A stretch of DNA of 64,000 nucleotides from JAZKID01 sp963714065 (GTDB taxonomy: Bacteria > Pseudomonadota > Alphaproteobacteria > Rhizobiales > UBA4765), in contig OY970226.1 in the NCBI GenBank assembly GCA_963714065.1, positions 124,001 through 188,000 on the forward strand. The letters run 5' to 3'. Of the stretch, positions 53,792 to 60,791 are shown in pieces; within the stretch, counting starts at the first letter, position 1, and each line of letters starts with the position of its first letter. The notes under the pieces are model-generated. The model had not been told where the DNA came from. It was given only the letters and a program-made list of their open reading frames with translations, and did not search any database. The position numbers and the translations under genes are program-made.

Positions 53792-53953
53792 CTTTATTTT
53801 TTACTTGATCAATTTCTGCAAAGTCCTTGATTTTACTATCAATATTGCTCATGATGGACCTTGTGCTTCATGCCCATCATACGACAAAGAATGAGAAACG
53901 CAAAACATGGACGAACGGGCAGCCTGAACGTATGCAGCCATGTCGTAACTATC

Positions 53954-53986
53954 TTGACCACAAAAATAAAATCACGAAGGTATAAA
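53954..53986 (+). promoter_or_regulatory. possible tRNA-Gln promoter
   Basis: TTGACC (53954-53959) and TATAAA (53981-53986) precede the tRNA by 15 bases; the 21-base spacing is longer than the usual 16-18. The rest of the 210-base gap after ppx (53792-54001) shows nothing else I can name. Confidence 0.3.
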
Positions 53987-54001
53987 TAGCGGTCCAAAGT
54001 T

Positions 54002-54075
54002 TGGGGGATCGTCTAACGGTAGGACTGCAGACTCTGACTCTGCCTGTCTAGGTTCGAATCCTAGTCCCCCAGCCA
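54002..54075 (+). tRNA. tRNA-Gln (anticodon CTG)
   Basis: A complete cloverleaf: acceptor TGGGGGA/TCCCCCA, D arm TCGTCTAACGGTAGGA, and anticodon stem GCAGA/TCTGC with loop CTCTGAC (anticodon CTG at 54034-54036). The T arm is CTAGG-TTCGAAT-CCTAG, the discriminator base is G and CCA is encoded. Its 3' part is the first copy of a 149-base tandem repeat. Confidence 0.95.
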
Positions 54076-54520
54076 CGCTGTTTTCCTTGGCGCGCGAAGC
54101 AAGCTTAGGAAAACGCGTGCCCTCGGGCTTGACCCGAGGGCCCAAACGATTTTCGAACCTAGACATATTATCTTGTTGTTCGGGATAAACCCTCACAACT
54201 GTTCGAATCCTAGTCCCGCAGCCACGCTGTTTTCCTTGGCGCGCGAAGCAAGCTTAGGAAAACGCGTGCCCTCGGGCTTGACCCGAGGGCCCAAACGATT
54301 TTCGAACCTAGACATATTATCTTGTTGTTCGGGATAAACCCTCACAACTGTTCGAATCCTAGTCCCGCAGCCACGCTGTTTTCCTTGGCGCGCGAAGCAA
54401 GCTTAGGAAAACGCGTGCCCTCGGGCTTGACCCGAGGGCCCAAACGATTTTCGAACCTAGACATATTATCTTGTTGTTCGGGATAAACCCTCACAACTGT
54501 TCGAATCCTAGTCCCGCAGC
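54052..54520 (+). repeat. 149-bp tandem array starting inside tRNA-Gln
   Basis: Units start at 54052, 54201 and 54350, with a partial fourth at 54499-54520. The spacing is exactly 149 bases each time. Each unit carries the tRNA T-arm and acceptor 3' strand with CCA, a GTTTTCCT/AGGAAAAC hairpin, a GCCCTCGGGCTTGACCCGAGGGC palindrome, and an inverted copy of a 14-base T-arm stretch (TTCGAACCTAGACA). Copies 2 to 4 read CCCGCAG where the real tRNA has CCCCCAG; otherwise I see no difference. Most of the 557-base gap between the tRNA and the next gene is this array. Confidence 0.95.
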
Positions 54521-54632
54521 TAGCCTACGCTCTTCGAGCTTCGGCTGGCTTACGTCAGTAAGGCAGCCGAGCGAGATTAGAGCGTGGCTGTCCTCCGAAG
54601 CCTTGGCGTAGGAGGACCGCGAAAGGTTCGCC

Positions 54633-54887
54633 ATGTATTATGTTTATCTTTTACAAAGCGAGCAATTTCCCGATAAACGCTATACTGGCTATACTACGGA
54701 CTTGAAAAAACGCTTTCGTGACCATAATTCCGGTGCTTCGATACATACTGCGAAATATGCTCCCTGGAAATTAGTTAGTTATCATGCATTCGTTGATAAG
54801 CGAACAGCACAAGAATTTGAATATTATCTGAAAACAGGATCGGGGGAAGCGTTTGCCAACAAGAGGCTTTGGTCGAAACTAAAGTAA
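54633..54887 (+). CDS. single-domain GIY-YIG nuclease-like protein
   Basis: An 84-residue protein. The GIY motif is VYL (residues 4-6) and the YIG motif is YTG (17-19). The catalytic Arg27 and Glu61 follow at the usual spacing. It begins 112 bases after the tRNA-Gln array. The leader between them contains a strong hairpin (CGGCTG/CAGCCG plus CTTAC/GTAAG, 54542-54569) and a second hairpin GTCCTCC/GGAGGAC just before the gene. Proteins of this size are widespread and uncharacterised. Confidence 0.88.
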   Translation: MYYVYLLQSEQFPDKRYTGYTTDLKKRFRDHNSGASIHTAKYAPWKLVSYHAFVDKRTAQEFEYYLKTGSGEAFANKRLWSKLK

Positions 54888-55028
54888 TCAGCCGACCCTG
54901 CTTCGCTATGGCTTCGCAGAACTAAGAGCGCAAGGGAGCTGGGTTGAACATCACGCAAGATATATGCAGATTGCGATATGGATTTGGCGGCTGAATTTGC
55001 CATATTGGTATAAGCAAGGGAGATTCCC

Positions 55029-55490
55029 ATGGAACTTAAATTCGAGATTTTCGGGTTGATCGAAAAACCGCTGCCGCAGGTTTTTGCGGCGGTACAACAG
55101 CCGCAGCATTTGCAAAAATATTTCACGACCAAACGCGCCAGCGGACCGCTCACCAAGGGCGCCACCATCACCTGGGATTTCGCCGATTACCCCGGCGAGT
55201 TTCCGATCAAGGTCGTCGATGTGGTCGACAACAAGCTGATCGTCATCGAATGGCAGGCCATGGACGGCGAATATAATACGCGCACGGAATTCCATTTCGA
55301 AGCCATCGACGGCAATGCCACCAAGCTCCGTATCCGCGAGGGCGGCTGGCAGCCGACCCAAAAGGGTCTCGAGAGTTCCTATGGCAACTGCTTCGGCTGG
55401 ACGCAGATGCTGTGCTGCCTGAAAGCCTATCTGGAGCACGGCATCAACCTGCGCGAGGGTTTCTTCAAGCCTTCACAGAAGGCGGCCTAG
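55029..55490 (+). CDS. SRPBCC domain protein (AHSA1-like)
   Basis: A 153-residue protein with a GGGAG ribosome-binding site before ATG 55029. The START-like fold is shown by EIFGLIEKPLPQVFAAVQ, WDFADYPGEFPIKVVDV, and the C-terminal helix FGWTQMLCCLKAYLEHG. Its ligand is unknown. It is not closely similar to the other SRPBCC protein encoded at 12299-12805. Confidence 0.87.
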   Translation: MELKFEIFGLIEKPLPQVFAAVQQPQHLQKYFTTKRASGPLTKGATITWDFADYPGEFPIKVVDVVDNKLIVIEWQAMDGEYNTRTEFHFEAIDGNATKLRIREGGWQPTQKGLESSYGNCFGWTQMLCCLKAYLEHGINLREGFFKPSQKAA

Positions 55491-55498
55491 TTATTTTT

Positions 55499-55569
55499 CG
55501 CTCATTCCCGCGTAAGCGGGAATCCCGCTTTTATTTTCACCAGGACCCCTGCTTTCGCAGGGGTGAGTG
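55499..55569. repeat. dispersed palindromic element, CGCTCA...TGAGTG subtype
   Basis: ATTCCCGCGTAAGCGGGAAT and ACCCCTGCTTTCGCAGGGGT lie within CGCTCA/TGAGTG ends; the same subtype as 15157 and 25125, in the inverse order. It lies between an SRPBCC gene and tRNA-Asn. Confidence 0.85.
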
Positions 55570-55632
55570 GACGGGGTTGGACTTCCCAAACGGTTTTCTA
55601 GCTGTTATGAAAACACTTCGCCTGAAGCATAT

Positions 55633-55707
55633 TCCTCGGTAGCTCAGCGGTAGAGCAATCGACTGTTAATCGATTGGTCGTAGGTTCGATCCCTACCCGA
55701 GGAGCCA
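55633..55707 (+). tRNA. tRNA-Asn (anticodon GTT)
   Basis: Acceptor stem TCCTCGG/CCGAGGA, D arm AGCTCAGCGGTAGAGC, anticodon stem ATCGA/TCGAT with loop CTGTTAA (GTT at 55665-55667), T arm GTAGG-TTCGATC-CCTAC, discriminator G and encoded CCA. The last part of the tRNA is repeated just downstream. Confidence 0.96.
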
Positions 55708-55730
55708 CTCCTCTTACCCGAGGAGCCACT
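55694..55730 (+). repeat. duplicated 3' end of tRNA-Asn
   Basis: TACCCGAGGAGCCACT occurs at 55694-55709, within and just past the tRNA, and again at 55715-55730. The offset is 21 bases. This resembles a tRNA integration-site duplication or slippage. Confidence 0.9.
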
Positions 55731-55793
55731 TAGAATTTCTTAGCGAATGAAATGAGCATAGAAATTCAAGTGTCCCCGGGCTTGACCCGGGGA
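55731..55793 (+). repeat. tRNA-associated hairpin-palindrome element
   Basis: After the duplicated CCA come a GAATTTCT/AGAAATTC hairpin with a 19-base loop and a GTCCCCGGGCTTGACCCGGGGAC palindrome. The same architecture, with the same loop length but different hairpin sequence, follows tRNA-Gln in each 149-base unit. Confidence 0.75.
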
Positions 55794-55803
55794 CCCATCT
55801 CCC

Positions 55804-56865
55804 TCACGCAGCGGCGGGAAGCTTTGCCGTAAAGGTGGCGTGAGTAATCGAAATATTGGTTCCCTGAGGTCCGCTCACAGTTTCAATCTGGGCGTCAAGC
55901 TGGTGTGCGAGAGCCTTAACGATACTTGTTCCAAGCCCGGTTTTTGGTTGTGCGAAGACATTATCCGGCTTGCCAACTCCATTATCGGCGACGACAAGTT
56001 TCCAGTTTGTACCGGAGACATCGAATAAAACCGTTATCTGCCCATCTTTCATAGTTTCGCGGAAGGCATGCTTCAAAGCATTGATAACAAGTTCTGTGAC
56101 AATCAAGCCGAGGCTCATGGCATGACGAGATGTACATATGCCTCCTCCGCCACTTACTTTTAGTAAGACGGGGCGATTATCGCTGATCATTGAACCGGAA
56201 ATAGCTTCGCATAACTTTGCGAGATAAGACAACATATCGATGGTGCCGCTTGTTCCAGATGCATGTAGATGTCCTTGCACGGCGGCAACTGACAGAAGCC
56301 GTTTATGGGCATCTTCGAGATGACGGCGCGTCTCTTGCGATTGCACAGTCTGCGCCTTTATTAGAAGGATGCTCGCGATTATTTGCAGGCTGTTATTGAC
56401 CCGATGTTCCATTTCTTCGAGCAATATGTCCTTTTGGCGTAACAACTCATCCTTTTCGCGCTCGAGGTTACGCTGCTTGGTCACATCCTCGATGCCGAGC
56501 AGAAGATTTGTATAAGAGCTTTCTTTATAAAACACTTGCCGGGCATTTAGCAGCATGATGCGCTTCCCAATCCTAAGGAATTCGTGCTCGACTTCATAAT
56601 CTTCCATTACGCCGTGCTCAGGAATAATTTTTTCCAGCAGCACGCGCAGCGCCGGAATATCCCATTGACCATCCCCCAGCGTATAAAAAAGCTTGCGTTC
56701 CGTATCTTCAGCACTGACCTGGAATATTCGATAATATGAACGGCTCGCGGTAATCACACGTAAATCTTTATCTAGGACGAGAAGAGGTTCGCGAACCGTA
56801 TCCACGATTGCCTGGGCAAGTGTACTCGCCATCAGATTTTTTGATGACGATAGATTATTTGTCAT
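55804..56865 (-). CDS. PAS-domain sensor histidine kinase (HisKA_2 type)
   Basis: I start at 56865, giving 353 residues and no membrane segment. A PAS domain covers about residues 20-130. The HisKA_2 phosphoacceptor is His154 in LEEMEHRVNNSLQ. The HATPase domain has the N box ELVINALKHAF, and DNGVGKP and GLGTSIV as G boxes. It is predicted to be a soluble sensor. No response regulator gene is adjacent, so the partner must be elsewhere. An internal Met at residue 12 is an alternative start. Confidence 0.9.
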   Translation of the reverse strand: MTNNLSSSKNLMASTLAQAIVDTVREPLLVLDKDLRVITASRSYYRIFQVSAEDTERKLFYTLGDGQWDIPALRVLLEKIIPEHGVMEDYEVEHEFLRIGKRIMLLNARQVFYKESSYTNLLLGIEDVTKQRNLEREKDELLRQKDILLEEMEHRVNNSLQIIASILLIKAQTVQSQETRRHLEDAHKRLLSVAAVQGHLHASGTSGTIDMLSYLAKLCEAISGSMISDNRPVLLKVSGGGGICTSRHAMSLGLIVTELVINALKHAFRETMKDGQITVLFDVSGTNWKLVVADNGVGKPDNVFAQPKTGLGTSIVKALAHQLDAQIETVSGPQGTNISITHATFTAKLPAAA

Positions 56866-57080
56866 GAGGTTCTTCTTAGGGCGACTGAAAAAAGGAAGTC
56901 GCTTTAAGTACAAGCCGCCCAATATGAAAGTTTTGCAAGACAATAATACTTAGTAAAAATAAGGGAACAACAAGCGCTCCGACAGGCCGCATACGCCGCT
57001 GCCTGAATATGCCTTATGGTAGTAGCTTATATGGCAGATTTTATAGTCACGTTTCGAGCAGCCACTTAGTTTTGCTGCGC

Positions 57081-57929
57081 CTAAAGCTGCTGTACCGGCC
57101 TTGCCTTGGCCAGCCTGTCGAATTCCAGGAAATCTTCCAGAAGCCCGCGCAGCTTATGTAGCGGGACCTGGTTCGGGCCGTCCGAAATGGCCTTGTCCGG
57201 GTCCGGGTGGATTTCGAGGAACAGCCCGGCAATGCCGGTGCTTAAGGCTGCACGCGCGAGAACGGGAATGAAACGTCGCTCGCCGCCGGAAGAGGTCCCC
57301 TGCCCGCCCGGCTGTTGCACGCTGTGCGTAGCATCGAAAATTACCGGCGCGCCGGTCTCTTTCATGATGGGAAACGCGCGCATGTCCGTTACCAGCGTAT
57401 TGTAGCCGAAGGATGCGCCGCGCTCGGTCAGCAGAATATTGTCGTTGCCCGCGCCGAGAATTTTCTTGACGATATTCTGCGCATCCCACGGCGCGAGGAA
57501 TTGTCCCTTCTTGACGTTCACCACCTTGCCGGTTTTCGCGGCGGCGACCAGCAAATCCGTCTGCCGGCAGAGGAAGGCGGGAATTTGCAACACATCGGCA
57601 ATTGTCGCCACCGGTGCACAATGGGAAGACTCGTGCACGTCGGTGAGAATGGGAAGGCCGTAGGTTTTCTTGATCTCGGCAAAAACCGGCAGCGCGAACT
57701 GCATGCCCGATCCGCGCGCCGACGTGCCGCTGGTGCGGTTGGCTTTATCGTAAGACGCTTTAAAAATGAGCCCGATGCCTAATGCTTCGCACATTTCCTT
57801 TAAAGCATGCGCGACTTCCATTCCCAGCGCGCGGCTCTCCAGCGCGCACGGCCCGGCAATAAGAGAGAACGGCAGCGTGTTGCCGAACTTTACGTTGTCG
57901 ATTTGAACAATGGGGTTGGGATGTTTCAT
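57081..57929 (-). CDS. kdsA: KDO-8-phosphate synthase
   Basis: It condenses phosphoenolpyruvate and arabinose-5-phosphate in LPS synthesis. The 282-residue protein has LIAGPCALES, FKASYDKANRTS and DATHSVQQPGG, which mark the substrate and metal sites. SDGPNQVPLHKL is the C-terminal signature. It indicates a KDO-containing outer membrane. The pyrG-kdsA region is conserved, but here a GIY-YIG element separates the two. Confidence 0.96.
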   Translation of the reverse strand: MKHPNPIVQIDNVKFGNTLPFSLIAGPCALESRALGMEVAHALKEMCEALGIGLIFKASYDKANRTSGTSARGSGMQFALPVFAEIKKTYGLPILTDVHESSHCAPVATIADVLQIPAFLCRQTDLLVAAAKTGKVVNVKKGQFLAPWDAQNIVKKILGAGNDNILLTERGASFGYNTLVTDMRAFPIMKETGAPVIFDATHSVQQPGGQGTSSGGERRFIPVLARAALSTGIAGLFLEIHPDPDKAISDGPNQVPLHKLRGLLEDFLEFDRLAKARPVQQL

Positions 57930-57937
57930 AATTCAAC

Positions 57938-58288
57938 CGTCATCCTCGGACTTGTTCCGAGGATCTTATGCCAATGTCTCATATAAATCCTTCCATTCCG
58001 GATTTATTTCATTGATGACATTAATCTTCCACTCTCTGACCCAATGTTTCATTGTTTTTTCTCTTTGGATCGCAGTTTGTATATCATCATAAAATTCATA
58101 CCAGACAAGCCTGGTTAGATGATAGCGCTTTGTGAAGCCTTCAATCAAACAATTGCGATGCTGAAAAATGCGAGTGAATAAGTCAGAAGTTACGCCGATA
58201 GAAAGAATGCCCATGTACTTATTTGTTACAATATAAACCCATCCGCCCTTCATGATTTTAGATCCTCGGAACAAGTCCGAGGATGGCG
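57938..58288. mobile_element. GIY-YIG gene bounded by 31-bp inverted repeats
   Basis: The left repeat (57938-57968) and right repeat (58258-58288) are inverted copies with 29 of 31 positions matching, each a palindrome of the type GATCCTCGGAACAAGTCCGAGG with a CGTCAT-like end. The 351-base unit holds one gene. The gene's TAA stop (57966-57968) lies in the left repeat and its ribosome-binding site (GAGGAT) in the right one. It looks like a dispersed element carrying its own gene. A further partial right arm continues to 58312. Mobility is inferred. Confidence 0.65.
57966..58253 (-). CDS. GIY-YIG nuclease-like protein within a repeat element
   Basis: I start at ATG 58253 (95 residues); the frame to 58316 merely translates the repeat. 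The GIY motif is VYI (6-8). In the YIG motif the Tyr is replaced (SIG at 18-20); Arg28 and Glu65 are present. The family, with its GFTKRY and RLVWYE segments, is common and often multicopy in alphaproteobacteria, from memory. The loss of the YIG Tyr raises doubt about nuclease activity. Confidence 0.85.
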   Translation of the reverse strand: MKGGWVYIVTNKYMGILSIGVTSDLFTRIFQHRNCLIEGFTKRYHLTRLVWYEFYDDIQTAIQREKTMKHWVREWKINVINEINPEWKDLYETLA

Positions 58289-58325
58289 TGCGGAACAAGC
58301 GCGAGGATGACGTCAAATGTATCCA

Positions 58326-59954
58326 TCACACCAGCCTGCTCTGCTCCAGCGCCGCCTCAATGAAAGAAGCAAACAGCGGGTGCGGTTCGAACGGGCGCGA
58401 TTTCAGTTCGGGGTGAAACTGCACACCGATGAACCACGGGTGATCCGGATATTCGATGGTTTCCGGCAGCAGGCCGTCGGGCGACATGCCGGAGAAACTC
58501 AAGCCCTTGGCTTCCAGCTTCTCTTTATATTTCGTGTTCACTTCGTAACGGTGGCGATGACGCTCATTGATCGTCTGCGAGCCGTAGATTTTGGAAATCA
58601 GGCTACCGGCTTTGAGTGCGGCATTATAAGCGCCCAAGCGCATGCTGCCGCCGAGATCGGTATTCAGCCCGCGCTTTTGCAGCTCATTGCCTTTCACCCA
58701 TTCGGTGAGCAGGCCGACAACCGCTTCGTCGCATGGGCCGAATTCAGACGAATTAGCTTTTTCAATGCCAAGCAGGCTACGAGTTGCTTCCACCACCGCC
58801 ATCTGCATACCGAAGCAGATGCCGAAATATGGCACCTGTTTTTCGCGCGCGAAACGCGCCGCCGCAATCTTACCTTCCGCACCGCGTTGCCCGAAACCGC
58901 CGGGGACAAGAATGCCGTGCACATTCTGCAAGCGCTCGGCCGGATTTTCAGCCTCAAAAACTTCCGAAGGCACCCAGTCGAGATTGACGCGCACGCGGTT
59001 TGCCATGCCGCCATGCACCAGCGCCTCTGTGAGCGATTTATAGGCATCCTTCAGGCCGGTATATTTGCCAACAACGGCAATACTGACTTCGCCTTCCGGC
59101 TCGTGATAGCGGTTTGAAATATCGCTCCAGCGCGTCATGTCGAGCGTGTGAGGCTTATCGATGCCAAAAGCTTTCAGCACTTCCGCATCCAGTCCCGCCG
59201 CCTGATATTGTGCGGGCACATCATAAATCGAAGCCGCATCCAGCGCGTCGATCACTGCCGTCTCGCGCACATTGCAAAAGAGCGCCAGCTTGCGACGTTC
59301 TTCCGCTGGCAACGCGCGGTCGGAACGGCACAACAGAATATCCGGCTGGATGCCGATGGTGCGCAACTCTTTCACCGAATGCTGCGTCGGCTTCGTTTTC
59401 AGCTCGCCTGCCGCGGCGATGAACGGCACCAGCGTGACATGAATATATAAAACGTTATGCGGCGGCTGGCTGCGGCCGAACTGGCGGATGGCTTCGAAAA
59501 ACGGCAGGCCCTCGATATCGCCGACCGTGCCGCCCACTTCGCACAGCACGAAATCGATCCCCTCATTCCCCTCACCGATGAACTGCTTGATCGCGTCCGT
59601 CACATGCGGGATTACCTGAATGGTGGCGCCCAGATAATCGCCGCGCCGTTCCTTGGCGATGATGTCCTGATAAATGCGGCCGGTGGTGATATTATCCTGC
59701 TTATTCGTGGGACGGCCGGTGAAGCGTTCGTAATGGCCAAGATCGAGATCGGTTTCCGCGCCGTCGTCGGTCACATAGACCTCGCCATGCTGGTAAGGCG
59801 ACATGGTGCCGGGGTCGACATTCAGATAGGGATCGAGCTTGCGCAGTCTCACGGAATAGCCGCGCGCCTGGAGAAGCGCGCCGAGCGCTGCGGAAGCGAG
59901 ACCTTTACCGAGGGAAGAGACCACGCCGCCGGTGATGAAGATATACCGCGTCAT
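58326..59954 (-). CDS. pyrG: CTP synthase
   Basis: It makes CTP from UTP with glutamine. The 542-residue protein, starting at 59954, has the synthase domain ITGGVVSSLGKG and KLDPYLNVDPGTM, followed by the class I amidotransferase domain with the catalytic Cys in YFGICFGMQ and the His-Glu in GVQFHPEL. It is normally followed by kdsA in this class. Its stop is 13 bases from the GIY-YIG element's extra arm. Confidence 0.97.
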   Translation of the reverse strand: MTRYIFITGGVVSSLGKGLASAALGALLQARGYSVRLRKLDPYLNVDPGTMSPYQHGEVYVTDDGAETDLDLGHYERFTGRPTNKQDNITTGRIYQDIIAKERRGDYLGATIQVIPHVTDAIKQFIGEGNEGIDFVLCEVGGTVGDIEGLPFFEAIRQFGRSQPPHNVLYIHVTLVPFIAAAGELKTKPTQHSVKELRTIGIQPDILLCRSDRALPAEERRKLALFCNVRETAVIDALDAASIYDVPAQYQAAGLDAEVLKAFGIDKPHTLDMTRWSDISNRYHEPEGEVSIAVVGKYTGLKDAYKSLTEALVHGGMANRVRVNLDWVPSEVFEAENPAERLQNVHGILVPGGFGQRGAEGKIAAARFAREKQVPYFGICFGMQMAVVEATRSLLGIEKANSSEFGPCDEAVVGLLTEWVKGNELQKRGLNTDLGGSMRLGAYNAALKAGSLISKIYGSQTINERHRHRYEVNTKYKEKLEAKGLSFSGMSPDGLLPETIEYPDHPWFIGVQFHPELKSRPFEPHPLFASFIEAALEQSRLV

Positions 59955-60082
59955 GGGATTCAAGGGCTATCAAAGATATCTGGCTTGCACCAGAGGAAAA
60001 TGAAACTCTTGACAGTTTTAGCCAACAATCTATCTTTTGGCGTCAATAAGCCTGAATTACAAGGGCTAAACGGGGGATCGAA

Positions 60083-60703
60083 ATGGTTGCGTATGGTCTT
60101 GGGCGCTCCGGTTTATCTGCAACCTCTCTGCGGAATATCGCACCCGGAAAGCCGGCCTTTCCCATAAAGGCAAATTCTTCCCTGACCAGCACGAACCCGG
60201 TTTTATCGAAATTTTTTGCCGATGCTGTTTGGAAGCAAGCGGTTAATGATATCGGCGACGTATGGCAACGGAATTTTTCCTCAATAACGCAACAGCCGGT
60301 GCAAATCCGTTTTCTGGTTTTTCAGGAAGGCAATGGTGCTACATTCTCGCTCGATAAACCTGCGCTCATTGCGCTCTATCCCTCCCTGGACGACAGTAAT
60401 TTTTCGTTTGTCAAAAGCTCTTTCATTATTGAATACAAACCCGGAAACCGGAGCTTCAATTTTATTCCTCTTGGAAAAAATAATACTACCGTCGCGCAAT
60501 TGATTTATAATAATCGTAATCTGTCCACTACGCCGCTCTTCGGCTATGCCGCAGACAAATTGCAAAACGAGCTTTTCCCCCATACTCATAAAAACGAATT
60601 GAGGGCTGGCATTAAAGCTCGCGATCTGCAAAACCGCTTGCAGAAATCCGATCAAAAATTCCGTTTCTACCAGGAAAAGCGGGCTTTCGATTTCAATAGC
60701 TAG
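60083..60703 (+). CDS. orphan hypothetical protein
   Basis: A 206-residue protein starting MVAYGLG at ATG 60083, with GGGGGAT upstream. There is no signal peptide. Its MVA start and an AVWKQAVNDIGDVW segment recall the LW-module proteins encoded at 27028-29633, but the similarity is too weak to claim. It lies between pyrG and an outer-membrane protein gene. Confidence 0.6.
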   Translation: MVAYGLGRSGLSATSLRNIAPGKPAFPIKANSSLTSTNPVLSKFFADAVWKQAVNDIGDVWQRNFSSITQQPVQIRFLVFQEGNGATFSLDKPALIALYPSLDDSNFSFVKSSFIIEYKPGNRSFNFIPLGKNNTTVAQLIYNNRNLSTTPLFGYAADKLQNELFPHTHKNELRAGIKARDLQNRLQKSDQKFRFYQEKRAFDFNS

Positions 60704-60791
60704 CACTTTCAACCGGCACTTGCGGTGTAGCGAGGAAACGAGCGCTTGTTATGGCTCATAACTGCTGGTATAGCCCGCAGGGGAGTTTTTC

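Noticed and set aside
53972..54196. A 74-codon minus frame containing GLGFEPRQAESESAVLP
   Set aside because: This is the well-known spurious translation of a tRNA antisense strand, here tRNA-Gln.
54052..54520. CRISPR array
   Set aside because: The unit is 149 bases without unique spacers, and no cas genes are present; it is a tandem duplication.
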